Source: Labrys miyagiensis
GTDB lineage: Bacteria > Pseudomonadota > Alphaproteobacteria > Rhizobiales > Labraceae
Assembly: GCF_030160835.1 (NCBI RefSeq)
Contig: NZ_BSPC01000054.1
Span: 186,001-250,000, forward strand
Direction of reading: 5' to 3'
Length of the DNA: 64,000 bases
Part shown: one piece after another, positions 17,857 through 25,660 of the stretch
Layout: each line of letters starts with the position of its first letter
Numbering within the stretch: the first letter of the stretch is position 1
Notes under the pieces: generated by a model
Database searches by the model: none
Seen by the model: the letters and a program-made list of their open reading frames with translations, nothing else
What the model was told of the DNA's origin: nothing
Made by a program: the position numbers and the translations under genes

Positions 17857-18936
17857 TTAAGAACGGATCGGGCCGACGACACGGCCCCACAGGTCGCTCC
17901 AGTCCAGGGTGGGATGGGAGTCGATATTGGTCTTGTAGTAGTCCTCGACATTATCCTTCGAGATCAGCACGGCTTTGCCATAGAACTCGCGGTGCTCCGG
18001 CGGTTCCTTGGCCGGATCGATCTTCTTTTGCAGCGCCGCCAGGCCGATGGCGAGGCCCATGCCGCCCTGCCAGAAGGGGTCGGAGGTAACCGTGCAGGCA
18101 AACTCGCCCTTGCGCACCGCATCCACGGCCGCCTTGATACCGTCGACGCCGACCACCGGCACCTTGCCGGCAAGGTTCTCGGAACGGAGGGATTCCAGGG
18201 CGCCGGTGCCCATGTCGTCATTGGCGGCCCACACGCCCTTGACGTCATCGCCGAAGCGGGTCAGCAGGTTGCCGGTGAGGTCATAGGCTTCCGAGGATTT
18301 CCAGTTGGCGACCTGGAAGTCGAGCAGCTTGATATTCGGGTTGGCTGCCAGCGCGGCATCGAGGCCCTTTTTGCGTTCGATCGCCGCCGTGTTCGAGATC
18401 TGGCCGCCAAGGGCGACGATGCCGCCGGAGCCGCCCATCGCCTTGAACAGGATCTCGGCGATCTGCTTGCCGCTGGCGATGCCATCAAACTCGATATGCG
18501 AGACGTAATAGGGGTTGAGGTCGCGCGGATGCAGGTCATCCGGCTTGTTCCACTGCGTGACGACATAGGCACCGGCCTTGGCGCATGACTCGACGATCGG
18601 CCGGGCGTCCGGCGTGTCGTTGGGGTCGGAATTGAGCACCATGTTACCGCCCGTCTTGGCAAGCATGGCCTTGATGTCGGCGATGCCCTTCTCGCTGTTG
18701 CCCTCGGAGACGAGCGTGACATGGTCGAGGCCGATGGCGGAGGCAAAGGCCTCGGCACCGGTCTTCCAGACGGCGTGATAGGGGTTCGAGAGCGAGCGGA
18801 TCGAGGTGACGAGCGTGGGCTTGTCGGCCGCGAAGAGCCGGCTGGGCAATGCGGCGACCGTGGCGCCGGCCGCGACGGTGGCGAGGAACGAGCGGCGATT
18901 GAGGACGCCGAAACGCGAACTGACCTTGTCGATCAT
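17857..18936 (-). CDS. Sugar ABC transporter substrate-binding protein (CUT2, Tat signal)
   Basis: A 359-residue periplasmic sugar-binding protein of the RbsB-like type I fold. The N-terminus has a twin-arginine signal (NRRSFLATVAAGATVAALPS), so it is probably exported folded. The mature chain carries VTSIRSLSNPYHAVWKTGAEAFA and later GIVALGGQISNTAAIERKKG, consistent with periplasmic binding proteins of this type. It is first in the operon that continues to 14190. The sugar is not evident. The shared palindrome overlaps its predicted promoter at 19020. Confidence 0.86.
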   Translation of the reverse strand: MIDKVSSRFGVLNRRSFLATVAAGATVAALPSRLFAADKPTLVTSIRSLSNPYHAVWKTGAEAFASAIGLDHVTLVSEGNSEKGIADIKAMLAKTGGNMVLNSDPNDTPDARPIVESCAKAGAYVVTQWNKPDDLHPRDLNPYYVSHIEFDGIASGKQIAEILFKAMGGSGGIVALGGQISNTAAIERKKGLDAALAANPNIKLLDFQVANWKSSEAYDLTGNLLTRFGDDVKGVWAANDDMGTGALESLRSENLAGKVPVVGVDGIKAAVDAVRKGEFACTVTSDPFWQGGMGLAIGLAALQKKIDPAKEPPEHREFYGKAVLISKDNVEDYYKTNIDSHPTLDWSDLWGRVVGPIRS

Positions 18937-19284
18937 GAAATACCTCCCGTTGAATGGCCCCCGGAGCTGCTGCCATCGCTGTTTCGCGACATTCCGATCA
19001 GGGCGATCTTGTTGAAGAGATTGTACGACAACCCCTCAAGACGGCAACCGTACTCTTTCTCTCTGTGATGGGCAAGAGGCTTTGGGTCTGGAAGACGACC
19101 TGGGTTGGAAAAGACAGGGAATTCCGCTAGTTGACAGCTCCATGCCTAGGCAGAAACGGCAAGCTGACGAGGCACAATCAGGAGCATCCATCTCGCGGCC
19201 GATATCACCCCTATTTGCAGACCCGGCGTTTTCAGGATGACAAACCGGCTGACCGGCTGCGACAGTGCATGGCAGACCGCGTCC
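18937..19284. other. Regulatory gap between the CUT2 operon and kduD
   Basis: The 348-base gap holds the ribosome-binding site and leader of the binding-protein gene, the promoter and operator at 19020-19047, and the region downstream of kduD. No open frame in it looks like a gene, and no clear rho-independent terminator was found after kduD. Confidence 0.6.
19020..19047 (-). promoter_or_regulatory. Promoter with GntR-type operator before the CUT2 sugar importer
   Basis: Plus-strand bases 19020-19032 read ATTGTACGACAAC, the reverse complement of the palindrome seen at 5752. On the minus strand this places a -10-like TACAAT (19020-19025) 16 bases from a -35-like TTGCCG (19042-19047). A repressor at this site would block the promoter directly. 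The binding-protein gene starts about 85 bases downstream. Confidence 0.55.
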
Positions 19285-20043
19285 CTACCGCGCCATCCAC
19301 CCGCCATCCACGGGGATAATGGTGCCATAGACATAATCCGAGGCGGATGAGGCCAGGAACACCGCCGCGCCGCCGAGATCCGCCGGGTCGCCCCACCGTC
19401 CCGCCGGCACGCGCGCCAGGATGGCCGCGCTGCGGTCGGGATCCTCGCGCAGGGCGGTGGTATTGTTGGTGACGAAATAGCCGGGCGCGATGGCGTTGAC
19501 ATTGATGCCCTTGCCCGCCCATTCGCAGGCGAGCAGCCGGGTGATGCCGGCAAGCCCGCTCTTGGAGGCCGTGTAGGACGGCACGCGGATACCGCCCTGG
19601 AAGGAGAGCAGCGAAGCGATGTTGACGATCTTGCCCCTCCCCTGTCCGATCATGTGGCGGGCGGCCGCTTGCGACAGGAAGAAGGCCGTCTTCAGGTTGA
19701 CGGCCATCACCGCGTCCCAGTCTTCTTCGCTGAAGTCGATCGCATCGCTGCGGCGGATGATGCCGGCATTGTTGACCAGGATGTCGAGGCCGCCGAAGGT
19801 CGAAAGCGTCTCTGCAACGATGGCCTTCACCGGTGCGATGCTGCCGAGATCGGCGTGGATGGCATGGAAGCGGGCACCCGCCCCCCGCACCAGCGCCTCG
19901 GTCTCGTCCATGGGTGAGCGTCCGACGGCAACGATCGCCGCCCCCGCCTGGCCAAGGGCAAGCGCAATGGCCTGGCCGATGCCGGTGTTGGCGCCGGTGA
20001 CGACGGCGACGCGGCCGGTGAGAGAGAAGGGGTTCGCCGCCAT
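19285..20043 (-). CDS. kduD: 2-dehydro-3-deoxy-D-gluconate 5-dehydrogenase / 2-deoxy-D-gluconate 3-dehydrogenase (KduD)
   Basis: A 252-residue short-chain dehydrogenase. It has the NAD-binding TGANTGIG motif, the NNAG motif, and the catalytic Ser144, Tyr157 and Lys161 (NIASLLSFQGG then SYTASK). The segment AIAPGYFVTNNTTALREDP is typical of KduD, which reduces 3-deoxy-D-glycero-2,5-hexodiulosonate to 2-keto-3-deoxygluconate. The ATG at 20043 is three bases after the kduI stop and has GAGG five bases before it; a GTG at 20049 overlaps that stop but has no suitable ribosome-binding site. It completes a kduI-kduD pair in the same unit as a CUT2 importer. Confidence 0.9.
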   Translation of the reverse strand: MAANPFSLTGRVAVVTGANTGIGQAIALALGQAGAAIVAVGRSPMDETEALVRGAGARFHAIHADLGSIAPVKAIVAETLSTFGGLDILVNNAGIIRRSDAIDFSEEDWDAVMAVNLKTAFFLSQAAARHMIGQGRGKIVNIASLLSFQGGIRVPSYTASKSGLAGITRLLACEWAGKGINVNAIAPGYFVTNNTTALREDPDRSAAILARVPAGRWGDPADLGGAAVFLASSASDYVYGTIIPVDGGWMAR

Positions 20044-20045
20044 GC

Positions 20046-20882
20046 TCACCTCAGATCGCCGATGGCGACATGGTCCATGTCGGTGAAGCTCTTGTTGTCG
20101 CCGGCCATGGCCCAGATGAAGCTGTAGTTCTTGGTGCCCGCGCCCGAATGGATCGACCAGGGTGGGGAGATGATCGCCTGCTCATTGGCCACCAGCATGT
20201 GCCGCGTCTCCTGCGGCTCGCCCATGAAGTGAAAAACGCGCTGGTCGGCATCGAGATCGAAATAGAGATAGGCCTCCATGCGCCGGTCATGAGTGTGGCT
20301 GGGCATGGTGTTCCACACGCTGCCCGTCTCCAGCATGGTCAGGCCCATGGTGAGCTGGCAGGACTGGCAGACCTCCGGATGGATGAACTGGAAGATGGCA
20401 CGCCTGTTGGCCGTGGCGGCGTCCCCGGGCGCCAGGTGCCTTGCCTTGTCGCGGGTGAGGAGCACCGTGGGGTGGTTGGCGTGAGCCGGGGTCGAGACGA
20501 GGTAGAATTTGGCCGGCGCCGCCGCATCCACGCTTTCAAAGCGCACCTCGCCCGCGCCGCGGCCGACATAGAGGCAGTCATATTTCCTCAGTTCATGAGC
20601 ATTGCCATCGACGACAACGCGGCCGGCACCGCCGATGGCCAGCACACCGAGTTCGCGCTCGGCCAGGAAGGTCTCCTGGCCGACCGCCTTCGGTGCGGTC
20701 AGGGTCAAACTTTCGCCGAGCGGCATGGCGCCGCCGATCACCATGCGGTCATAGTGAGAATAGGTGAGGCGGATCTCGCCATCGGCAAACACGGTCTCGA
20801 CCAGGAAATGGCGCCGCAGCGTCTGCGTGTCGTATCCGCGCACCGCATCGGCATGCGAGGCGTGCCTGACGTCGATCTTCAT
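20046..20882 (-). CDS. kduI: 5-dehydro-4-deoxy-D-glucuronate isomerase (KduI)
   Basis: A 278-residue cupin-type ketol-isomerase that converts 4-deoxy-L-threo-5-hexosulose uronate to 3-deoxy-D-glycero-2,5-hexodiulosonate, the substrate of KduD. The zinc ligands fall exactly at the positions known for the E. coli enzyme: His196 and His198 (PSHTHDRR), Glu203 and His245 (PPWSIHSG). Length is normal. These two steps act on unsaturated uronates released from pectin or glycosaminoglycans, so the adjacent importer probably takes up a uronate-derived sugar. No pectate lyase or KDG kinase/aldolase gene is present in the window. Confidence 0.93.
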   Translation of the reverse strand: MKIDVRHASHADAVRGYDTQTLRRHFLVETVFADGEIRLTYSHYDRMVIGGAMPLGESLTLTAPKAVGQETFLAERELGVLAIGGAGRVVVDGNAHELRKYDCLYVGRGAGEVRFESVDAAAPAKFYLVSTPAHANHPTVLLTRDKARHLAPGDAATANRRAIFQFIHPEVCQSCQLTMGLTMLETGSVWNTMPSHTHDRRMEAYLYFDLDADQRVFHFMGEPQETRHMLVANEQAIISPPWSIHSGAGTKNYSFIWAMAGDNKSFTDMDHVAIGDLR

Positions 20883-20893
20883 GGAATGTCCTC

Positions 20894-21736
20894 TCAGTTT
20901 CTCAGCTCAATCGGCGAGATCGGTCCGATCTCCTGCTCGGCGGCCAGGATGGCGCGCTTGCCGAGGCCGGATTTGACGATGCGGATCAGCTCTTCCTCGC
21001 TGGTCTCGGAGGTTGCGGCATCGAGCACGATCTCGCCGGAATGCAGGAAGTTGATGCGGTCGCAGACCTCGAAGATCTGGTTGTAATTGTGCACGATCAG
21101 CACGACCGAGACTTCGCGCTGGCGTCGCAGATTCTGGATCAGGCCGAGCACATGGGCGCTTTCGCGCACACCGAGGGCGGCGAGCGGCTCGTCGAGGATC
21201 AGGACGGTGGGCGAGGAATAGATCGAGCGTGCCACGGCGATGCACTGGCGCTGGCCGCCGGAGAGCATGTCGACCGTGCTGTTGACGCTCGGAATGGCGA
21301 TGCCGAGTGTGTCGAGATAGGAGCGCGAGAGTTCGCGCATGCGTTCATTGTCGAGAAGGTTGAAGCCGAGAAAGCGCCGGCGCTGCTCCCGACCGAGAAA
21401 CATATTGTGGTAGACGCTGAGATCGCCGATCAGGGCCAGGTCCTGGTAGACGGTCTCGATGCCCAGCGCCCGCGCATCACGAGGCGAGGCGAAATGCGTC
21501 TCCTTGCCGTTGAAGAACATCTTGCCACCGTCGGGCGCGTGGAAGCCGGACATGGTCTTGATGAGGGTCGACTTGCCGGCGCCATTGTCGCCGACCAGGG
21601 CCAGCACCTCGCCCTTGCGTAGCTTCAGGCTGACATCGACGAGCGCCGTCACCGGGCCGAAGCTCTTGGAGATATGCTGCATCTCCAGGATGACCGGGGC
21701 ATCCACCGGCAGCGGGGGCAAAATATCGCTCGTCAT
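20894..21736 (-). CDS. Sugar ABC transporter ATP-binding protein (CUT2, single domain, FrcA-like)
   Basis: A 280-residue single-domain ATPase. Walker A is GDNGAGKST, the signature LSGGQRQC and Walker B VLILDEPLAALG, followed by IVHNYNQ. Unlike RbsA it has only one nucleotide-binding domain, as in the fructose importer FrcBCA of rhizobia, so two copies should act together. The first 17 residues (MTSDILPPLPVDAPVIL) form a short extension before the ATPase core. It overlaps the permease gene by four bases and is followed 11 bases later by kduI. Confidence 0.88.
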   Translation of the reverse strand: MTSDILPPLPVDAPVILEMQHISKSFGPVTALVDVSLKLRKGEVLALVGDNGAGKSTLIKTMSGFHAPDGGKMFFNGKETHFASPRDARALGIETVYQDLALIGDLSVYHNMFLGREQRRRFLGFNLLDNERMRELSRSYLDTLGIAIPSVNSTVDMLSGGQRQCIAVARSIYSSPTVLILDEPLAALGVRESAHVLGLIQNLRRQREVSVVLIVHNYNQIFEVCDRINFLHSGEIVLDAATSETSEEELIRIVKSGLGKRAILAAEQEIGPISPIELRN

Positions 21737-22809
21737 GTCCGCCTCCTCAGCCGCAGCCGGCCGACCTGCACGTTGAGGATCATCGCCGCGACGATGGCGG
21801 CTCCGAGATAAATGTCCGAGGTGGTGGCCTGGGCGCCCACCATCACCAGCCCGTTGTTGAGGGCGGCGACCACGAAGGCACCGATCAGCGAGCCGACCAC
21901 CGTGCCCGAACCACCCATCAGCGAAGTGCCGCCGATCACCGCCGCGGCGATTGCCTGCAGGGTCAGGAAGGGGCTGCCGGCCGTGGGATCCGCGGACGAG
22001 AATTCCGCCGTGTTGATGATGCCGGCAAAGGCGGCGATGCCGCCGGCGATCATGAAATTATAGATCTTCATCCAGTCCGTGCGGATGCCGATCTCGCGGG
22101 CCCCAGTGATGTTGCTGCCGGTGGCGATGGTGTGAAGGCCGAAACGCGTGCGCGTCAACACCACGGCGAGCACCAGCACCACGAGCAGCGCCCACAGGAA
22201 GGGCGAGAAGGCCGAGAGGCCATGCACCGAGAACGGTGAATCGTTCGGCGCGAACAGGCTCTCGCCGAAAATCGCATTGAAGGGCTCTTCGCTCGGCGCG
22301 ACGATGGGCTGGCTGTCATAGATCGAAACGGTGATGCCATTCAGAAGGAACAGCGTGCCCACCGTGGTGATGAGCGAGGGTACACGCAGCCTGACCGTGA
22401 TGAAGCCGTTGACGAACCCCACCAGCACGCTGAGCAGGATACCGATGGCCGCACCCGCATAGAGTGGCAGCCCGAAGGTGATCGACATCAGCACCATCAG
22501 ATAGGGCGCGAGCGAAAATGTGCTGCTCAGCGAGAGGTCGATCTCGCCGGTGATCATCAGCATCACCTCGGCGGCGGCGATCATGCCGAGCCGGCCGGCA
22601 TCGCGAAGCACCACGCTCATCAACTGCGTGGTGAGGAAGCCGCCATTGCTGCCGATCTGGAAATAGATGACCAGCAGGACGGCGACGACCGCGATGCTGG
22701 CCTCCCTGTAGCGGGAGAGCAGCATGATCAGGACATTGCCCACCGACAATTTCGGCCGTGGCGCGATGCTGGCCGACCTTGCTTCGGGATTACCGGAGTT
22801 CGTGTTCAT
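21733..22809 (-). CDS. Sugar ABC transporter permease (CUT2, FrcC-like)
   Basis: A 358-residue polytopic permease with about ten hydrophobic helices. It carries the family phrase EVMLMITGEIDLSLSSTFSLAP and the C-terminal VIGGTSLMGGSGTVVGSLIGA. A polar N-terminus of about 30 residues precedes the first helix. It is co-transcribed with the ATPase that overlaps its 3' end. The 138-base gap to the binding-protein gene upstream holds a composite hairpin that may act as an mRNA-stabilising or attenuating element between the abundant binding protein and the permease. Confidence 0.88.
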   Translation of the reverse strand: MNTNSGNPEARSASIAPRPKLSVGNVLIMLLSRYREASIAVVAVLLVIYFQIGSNGGFLTTQLMSVVLRDAGRLGMIAAAEVMLMITGEIDLSLSSTFSLAPYLMVLMSITFGLPLYAGAAIGILLSVLVGFVNGFITVRLRVPSLITTVGTLFLLNGITVSIYDSQPIVAPSEEPFNAIFGESLFAPNDSPFSVHGLSAFSPFLWALLVVLVLAVVLTRTRFGLHTIATGSNITGAREIGIRTDWMKIYNFMIAGGIAAFAGIINTAEFSSADPTAGSPFLTLQAIAAAVIGGTSLMGGSGTVVGSLIGAFVVAALNNGLVMVGAQATTSDIYLGAAIVAAMILNVQVGRLRLRRRT

Positions 22810-22832
22810 CGATAAGGAACTTTCGCGCCAGT

Positions 22833-22912
22833 GGAGTGGCGGTCTCCGACCGCCATTCTTGGAAACGATGCGCAGGCAAGACGGGAAGATGGCAGTCGGA
22901 GACTGCCACTCC
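22833..22912. repeat. REP-like composite hairpin (inverted repeat with self-palindromic arms)
   Basis: The arms 22833-22860 and 22886-22912 are near-perfect inverted repeats around a 25-base loop. Each arm is itself a hairpin: GGCGGTC-TCC-GACCGCC on the left and GGCAGTC-GGA-GACTGCC on the right. Both arms share an outer GGAGTG...ATTCTT/ATCTT frame. A weaker third partial copy (CCAGTCGGAGTGCC) follows at about 22925. A sister element with the same frame but a different core lies at 56894. Confidence 0.85.
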
Positions 22913-22947
22913 GTGTTTGGTGCGCCAGTCGGAGTGCCAACGCTGGA

Positions 22948-24045
22948 TCAAGTCGGCTCCGCGTTGGTGCGGCCCTCGAAGCGGGTCTGCCCGAGATAAT
23001 TGTCGACATTGTCCTTGGTCACGTAAGCTTGGCTGGTGTCGCTGTTCGCAGGGCCGACCAGGCCTCCGGAGATCTTGTAGAGGACCATCTGCTGCACCGG
23101 CAGGAAGCCCTGCAGATAGGCCTGCTGGTCGGTGGTGAAGGTCACGTCCCCGCTCTTGATATAGGTCAATGTCTGCGGGAAGAGGTCGAAGCCGGCGACA
23201 ACGCCGCCCTTCTTGGCCAGACCATATTTGTTGGAGACGAAGCCGCAGGCATAGGTATCCGAGCCGCCCGTGCCGAACAGGCCGGCGACGTTCTGGTGGC
23301 TGAGATAATAGCTCTCCACGCGAGAGATTTCGGTCTGCGGATCCGGGCCGGAATTGACGACGTCATAGGTGACGCCGTTGCCGAAATCCTTGATGGCCTG
23401 GATATAGCCGTCGAGTCGCGGCTGGGTGTTGAGCGAACCGGGCACACCGATCGTCAACATCACATGGGCGTCCTTGGGCAGGAGTTTCAGCCACTTCATG
23501 GCAACGTTGTAGCCGGCCGTGTAGAGCGGCTGGCCGACATAGGACAGGCGCTTGTTGGGGCTGCCGGCCGGCACATCCGCATTGAAGGCGATCACCGGGA
23601 TACCGGCGGCGGTGGCCATGTCGGTGGCGGCGTCGAAGGCCTTGGGATCAACCAGGCAGACCGCGATGCCGTCGGCCTTCTGGGCGATGGCCGTCTGCAT
23701 GGCAGACACCATCTCGGAGACGACATTCTTCTGCGAGCCCGTCCACTGATAGGTGGTGCCGAAGGCGGCGCAGGCGTCCTGGATGCCGTAGATGCAGGGA
23801 GTGAAGAACTGGTCCAGCGTCACGTGGCAGACGAAATGGAACTTGAAGGGCTTCTTCGGCAGCCCGGCGCTGGCCCCTGCGGCCTGGGCCAGTGCGAGAT
23901 CGGTCTTCGCCAGCAGTCCGGCCGCGCCGCTCGCCAGCGCCGCCGCGCCGAGGCCGGCCTTGGTGGCGAAGCTGAAAGCCTGCCGGCGGTTGAGCCGGCG
24001 CCGCGCAAGAAGCTCGGCCTCTTCGTCCTGGAATTCCTTGGTCAC
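22948..24045 (-). CDS. Sugar ABC transporter substrate-binding protein (CUT2, Tat-like signal)
   Basis: A periplasmic binding protein of about 365 residues. The N-terminus has a twin-arginine-like signal (RRLNRRQAFSFATKAGLGAAALASG) preceded by a polar stretch. The mature part begins KPFKFHFVCHVTLDQFFTPC and includes GIPVIAFNADVPAGSPNK, typical of sugar-binding type I folds. The GTG at 24045 is preferred because GGGGAGG lies six bases before it; an ATG at 24096 would add 17 residues. It heads the operon of permease, ATPase, kduI and kduD, so a sugar acid or its precursor is a reasonable ligand. Confidence 0.85.
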   Translation of the reverse strand: MTKEFQDEEAELLARRRLNRRQAFSFATKAGLGAAALASGAAGLLAKTDLALAQAAGASAGLPKKPFKFHFVCHVTLDQFFTPCIYGIQDACAAFGTTYQWTGSQKNVVSEMVSAMQTAIAQKADGIAVCLVDPKAFDAATDMATAAGIPVIAFNADVPAGSPNKRLSYVGQPLYTAGYNVAMKWLKLLPKDAHVMLTIGVPGSLNTQPRLDGYIQAIKDFGNGVTYDVVNSGPDPQTEISRVESYYLSHQNVAGLFGTGGSDTYACGFVSNKYGLAKKGGVVAGFDLFPQTLTYIKSGDVTFTTDQQAYLQGFLPVQQMVLYKISGGLVGPANSDTSQAYVTKDNVDNYLGQTRFEGRTNAEPT

Positions 24046-24110
24046 TGCAACCTCCCCTTGAGCCGATATGAGCGACGCCTTGAGCGCGCTTCCCATCGTA
24101 CGGTTACCTT

Positions 24111-24123
24111 GTTGTACGACAAA
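24111..24123. promoter_or_regulatory. GntR-type operator between the CUT2 operon and an aldo/keto reductase gene
   Basis: The 13-mer GTTGTACGACAAA matches the palindrome at 5752, 13594 and 19020 (12 of 13 positions to GTTGTACGACAAC). It sits in the 172-base gap between two divergent genes, 65 bases from the GTG of the binding-protein gene and 95 bases from the reductase ATG. A TTGACA on the minus strand (near 24134-24139) abuts it. Confidence 0.5.
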
Positions 24124-24217
24124 TTTTCTGTCAATATGTTTTTCACGCCCTGCGGCGGCACAGCTGCCGGGCGGTGGCCGGCATGTGCGGCGAAGCAAGA
24201 AATATTCAGGAAAATCA

Positions 24218-25273
24218 ATGTTTAAGATGGAAACGAGAGCCGTCACGGGTAGCGGATTGAAGGTGACCACGATGGGCCTCGGCGGCACCGGCCTCGGCAA
24301 CATGTATCGCGCCACCGATCCCAAGGTGGCTCATGACACCGTGCATGCCGCCTTTGCGAACGGCCTGCGCTACTTCGACACAGCGCCCGTCTACGGCTTC
24401 GGCCTTGCCGAAAGCCGGCTGGGCGAGGCGATTGCTTCCCTGCCCCGCGACGAGATCGTGATTTCATCCAAGGTCGGTTACGACCTCGTACCCATCCCCC
24501 CCGAGGAGGTGAAGCCGGTGCTCTGGGACGCCGCCCCACCCTTCCGGGCCGATTTTGATTATTCGCGCGACGCCGTGCTGCGTTCGATCGAGGGCAGCCT
24601 GAAGCGTCTCGGGGTCGATACCATCGACATGCTGGCGATCCACGATCCCGACGAGGCGCTGCATTTCGCCCCCGGAGAGGATCCCTTCGCCCGCAGCCGC
24701 TTCAGGGAAGCGATGGAGGGCGCCTATCCCGCCCTTGATGAATTGCGCTCGCAAGGCGTGATCAAGGCGGTGGGCGTGGGCATCAACCAGTGGCAGATGC
24801 TGGCGGATTTCGTCACGGCCGGGCGCTTCGACTATTTCCTGCTCGCGGGCCGCTACACGCTGCTCGAACAGGAACCGCTCGCCACCCTGCTGCCCGAATG
24901 CGAGAAGCGCGGCACCAGGATCGTCATCGGCGGCCCCTACAATTCCGGTATCCTGGCGACAGGCCCGGTGGAAGGCGCGACCTTCAATACGAAAATCGCT
25001 CCCCCAACGGTGCTGGAGCGGGTGCGGCGCATCCAGAAGGTCTGCGAAAGCCATGGCGTGCCCCTCCCCGCCGCCGCCCTGCAGTTCCCGCTCGGCCATC
25101 CCATTGTGGCCAGCGTCATTCCCGGCGCACGCGCCGTGGCCGAGCTTGAACAGAATCTCGCTTATATGCGCTGGACCATTCCGGCTTCGCTCTGGTCCGA
25201 CCTCAAGACCGAGGGCCTCGTGGATGCAAGAGCGCCTCTGCCCACCGAGAACGCCTACGCGATTGCTGAATAG
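24218..25273 (+). CDS. Aldo/keto reductase (aldose 1-dehydrogenase-like)
   Basis: A 351-residue aldo/keto reductase. Catalytic residues are visible as Asp54 and Tyr59 (FDTAPVYG), Lys85 (ISSKVG) and His142 (LAIHDPDE). The sequence resembles D-threo-aldose 1-dehydrogenase/L-fucose dehydrogenase and pyridoxal 4-dehydrogenase relatives, so it may oxidise an aldose to a lactone. The ATG at 24218 has AGGA seven bases before it; a second ATG at 24227 is less well placed. It is divergent from the KduI/KduD transport operon with a shared operator between them, and it ends in a strong terminator at 25296. Confidence 0.86.
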   Translation: MFKMETRAVTGSGLKVTTMGLGGTGLGNMYRATDPKVAHDTVHAAFANGLRYFDTAPVYGFGLAESRLGEAIASLPRDEIVISSKVGYDLVPIPPEEVKPVLWDAAPPFRADFDYSRDAVLRSIEGSLKRLGVDTIDMLAIHDPDEALHFAPGEDPFARSRFREAMEGAYPALDELRSQGVIKAVGVGINQWQMLADFVTAGRFDYFLLAGRYTLLEQEPLATLLPECEKRGTRIVIGGPYNSGILATGPVEGATFNTKIAPPTVLERVRRIQKVCESHGVPLPAAALQFPLGHPIVASVIPGARAVAELEQNLAYMRWTIPASLWSDLKTEGLVDARAPLPTENAYAIAE

Positions 25274-25295
25274 GAAGCCGATCTGAAGAAAACGA

Positions 25296-25330
25296 AGAGA
25301 GGGCGGGCGTGATCCCGCCCTCTCTTTGTT
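25296..25330 (+). terminator. Rho-independent terminator after the aldo/keto reductase gene
   Basis: A 12-base perfect stem AGAGAGGGCGGG / CCCGCCCTCTCT around a six-base loop (CGTGAT) is followed by TTTGTT. It starts 23 bases after the stop codon of the gene at 24218. Confidence 0.88.
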
Positions 25331-25445
25331 CGGACAGGCAGGTCGCCTTGAACAGGTCGGGTCCAGTGAATGGCCGGAACGACGAAGGGCGCGGTCTTCA
25401 CTCGGCCCTGCGTAAGAACTCGCGGCAGAAACCGTTGCTTTTCCT

Positions 25446-25550
25446 GGAGCAAAGCGCGTTTAAGCGTAAACGCTGCTTTACTCTAACTCTTTGTTTCGGC
25501 GCGTCTTTGCGATTCTTGCCGAGTCCGTCAAATCGCAAAACGCTTTAGGG
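25446..25550 (+). repeat. Copy 1 of a 105-base intergenic repeat (inverted relative to copy 2)
   Basis: This 105-base stretch matches the reverse complement of 38681-38786 with roughly nine of ten bases identical by eye. It contains GCGTTTAAGCGTAAACGC, a self-complementary core, and ends in AATCGCAAAACGCTTTAG. The 387-base gap 25274-25660 holds the terminator, this repeat and the leader of the ROK gene, and no gene. Confidence 0.85.
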
Positions 25551-25660
25551 AAACTGGCCTCGGGATTGCTCCACTTTAGGATGACTTGACTCGCGAAAAT
25601 GATGGGCGCACACGGCTCGGGCCAAAGCTGAGCCGGCGAATTTGGCGCGCAGGAGCGATC

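Noticed and set aside
22833-22938. Repeated GGAGTG units as a short CRISPR array
   Set aside because: The units are inverted, not direct, with no regular spacers and no cas genes.
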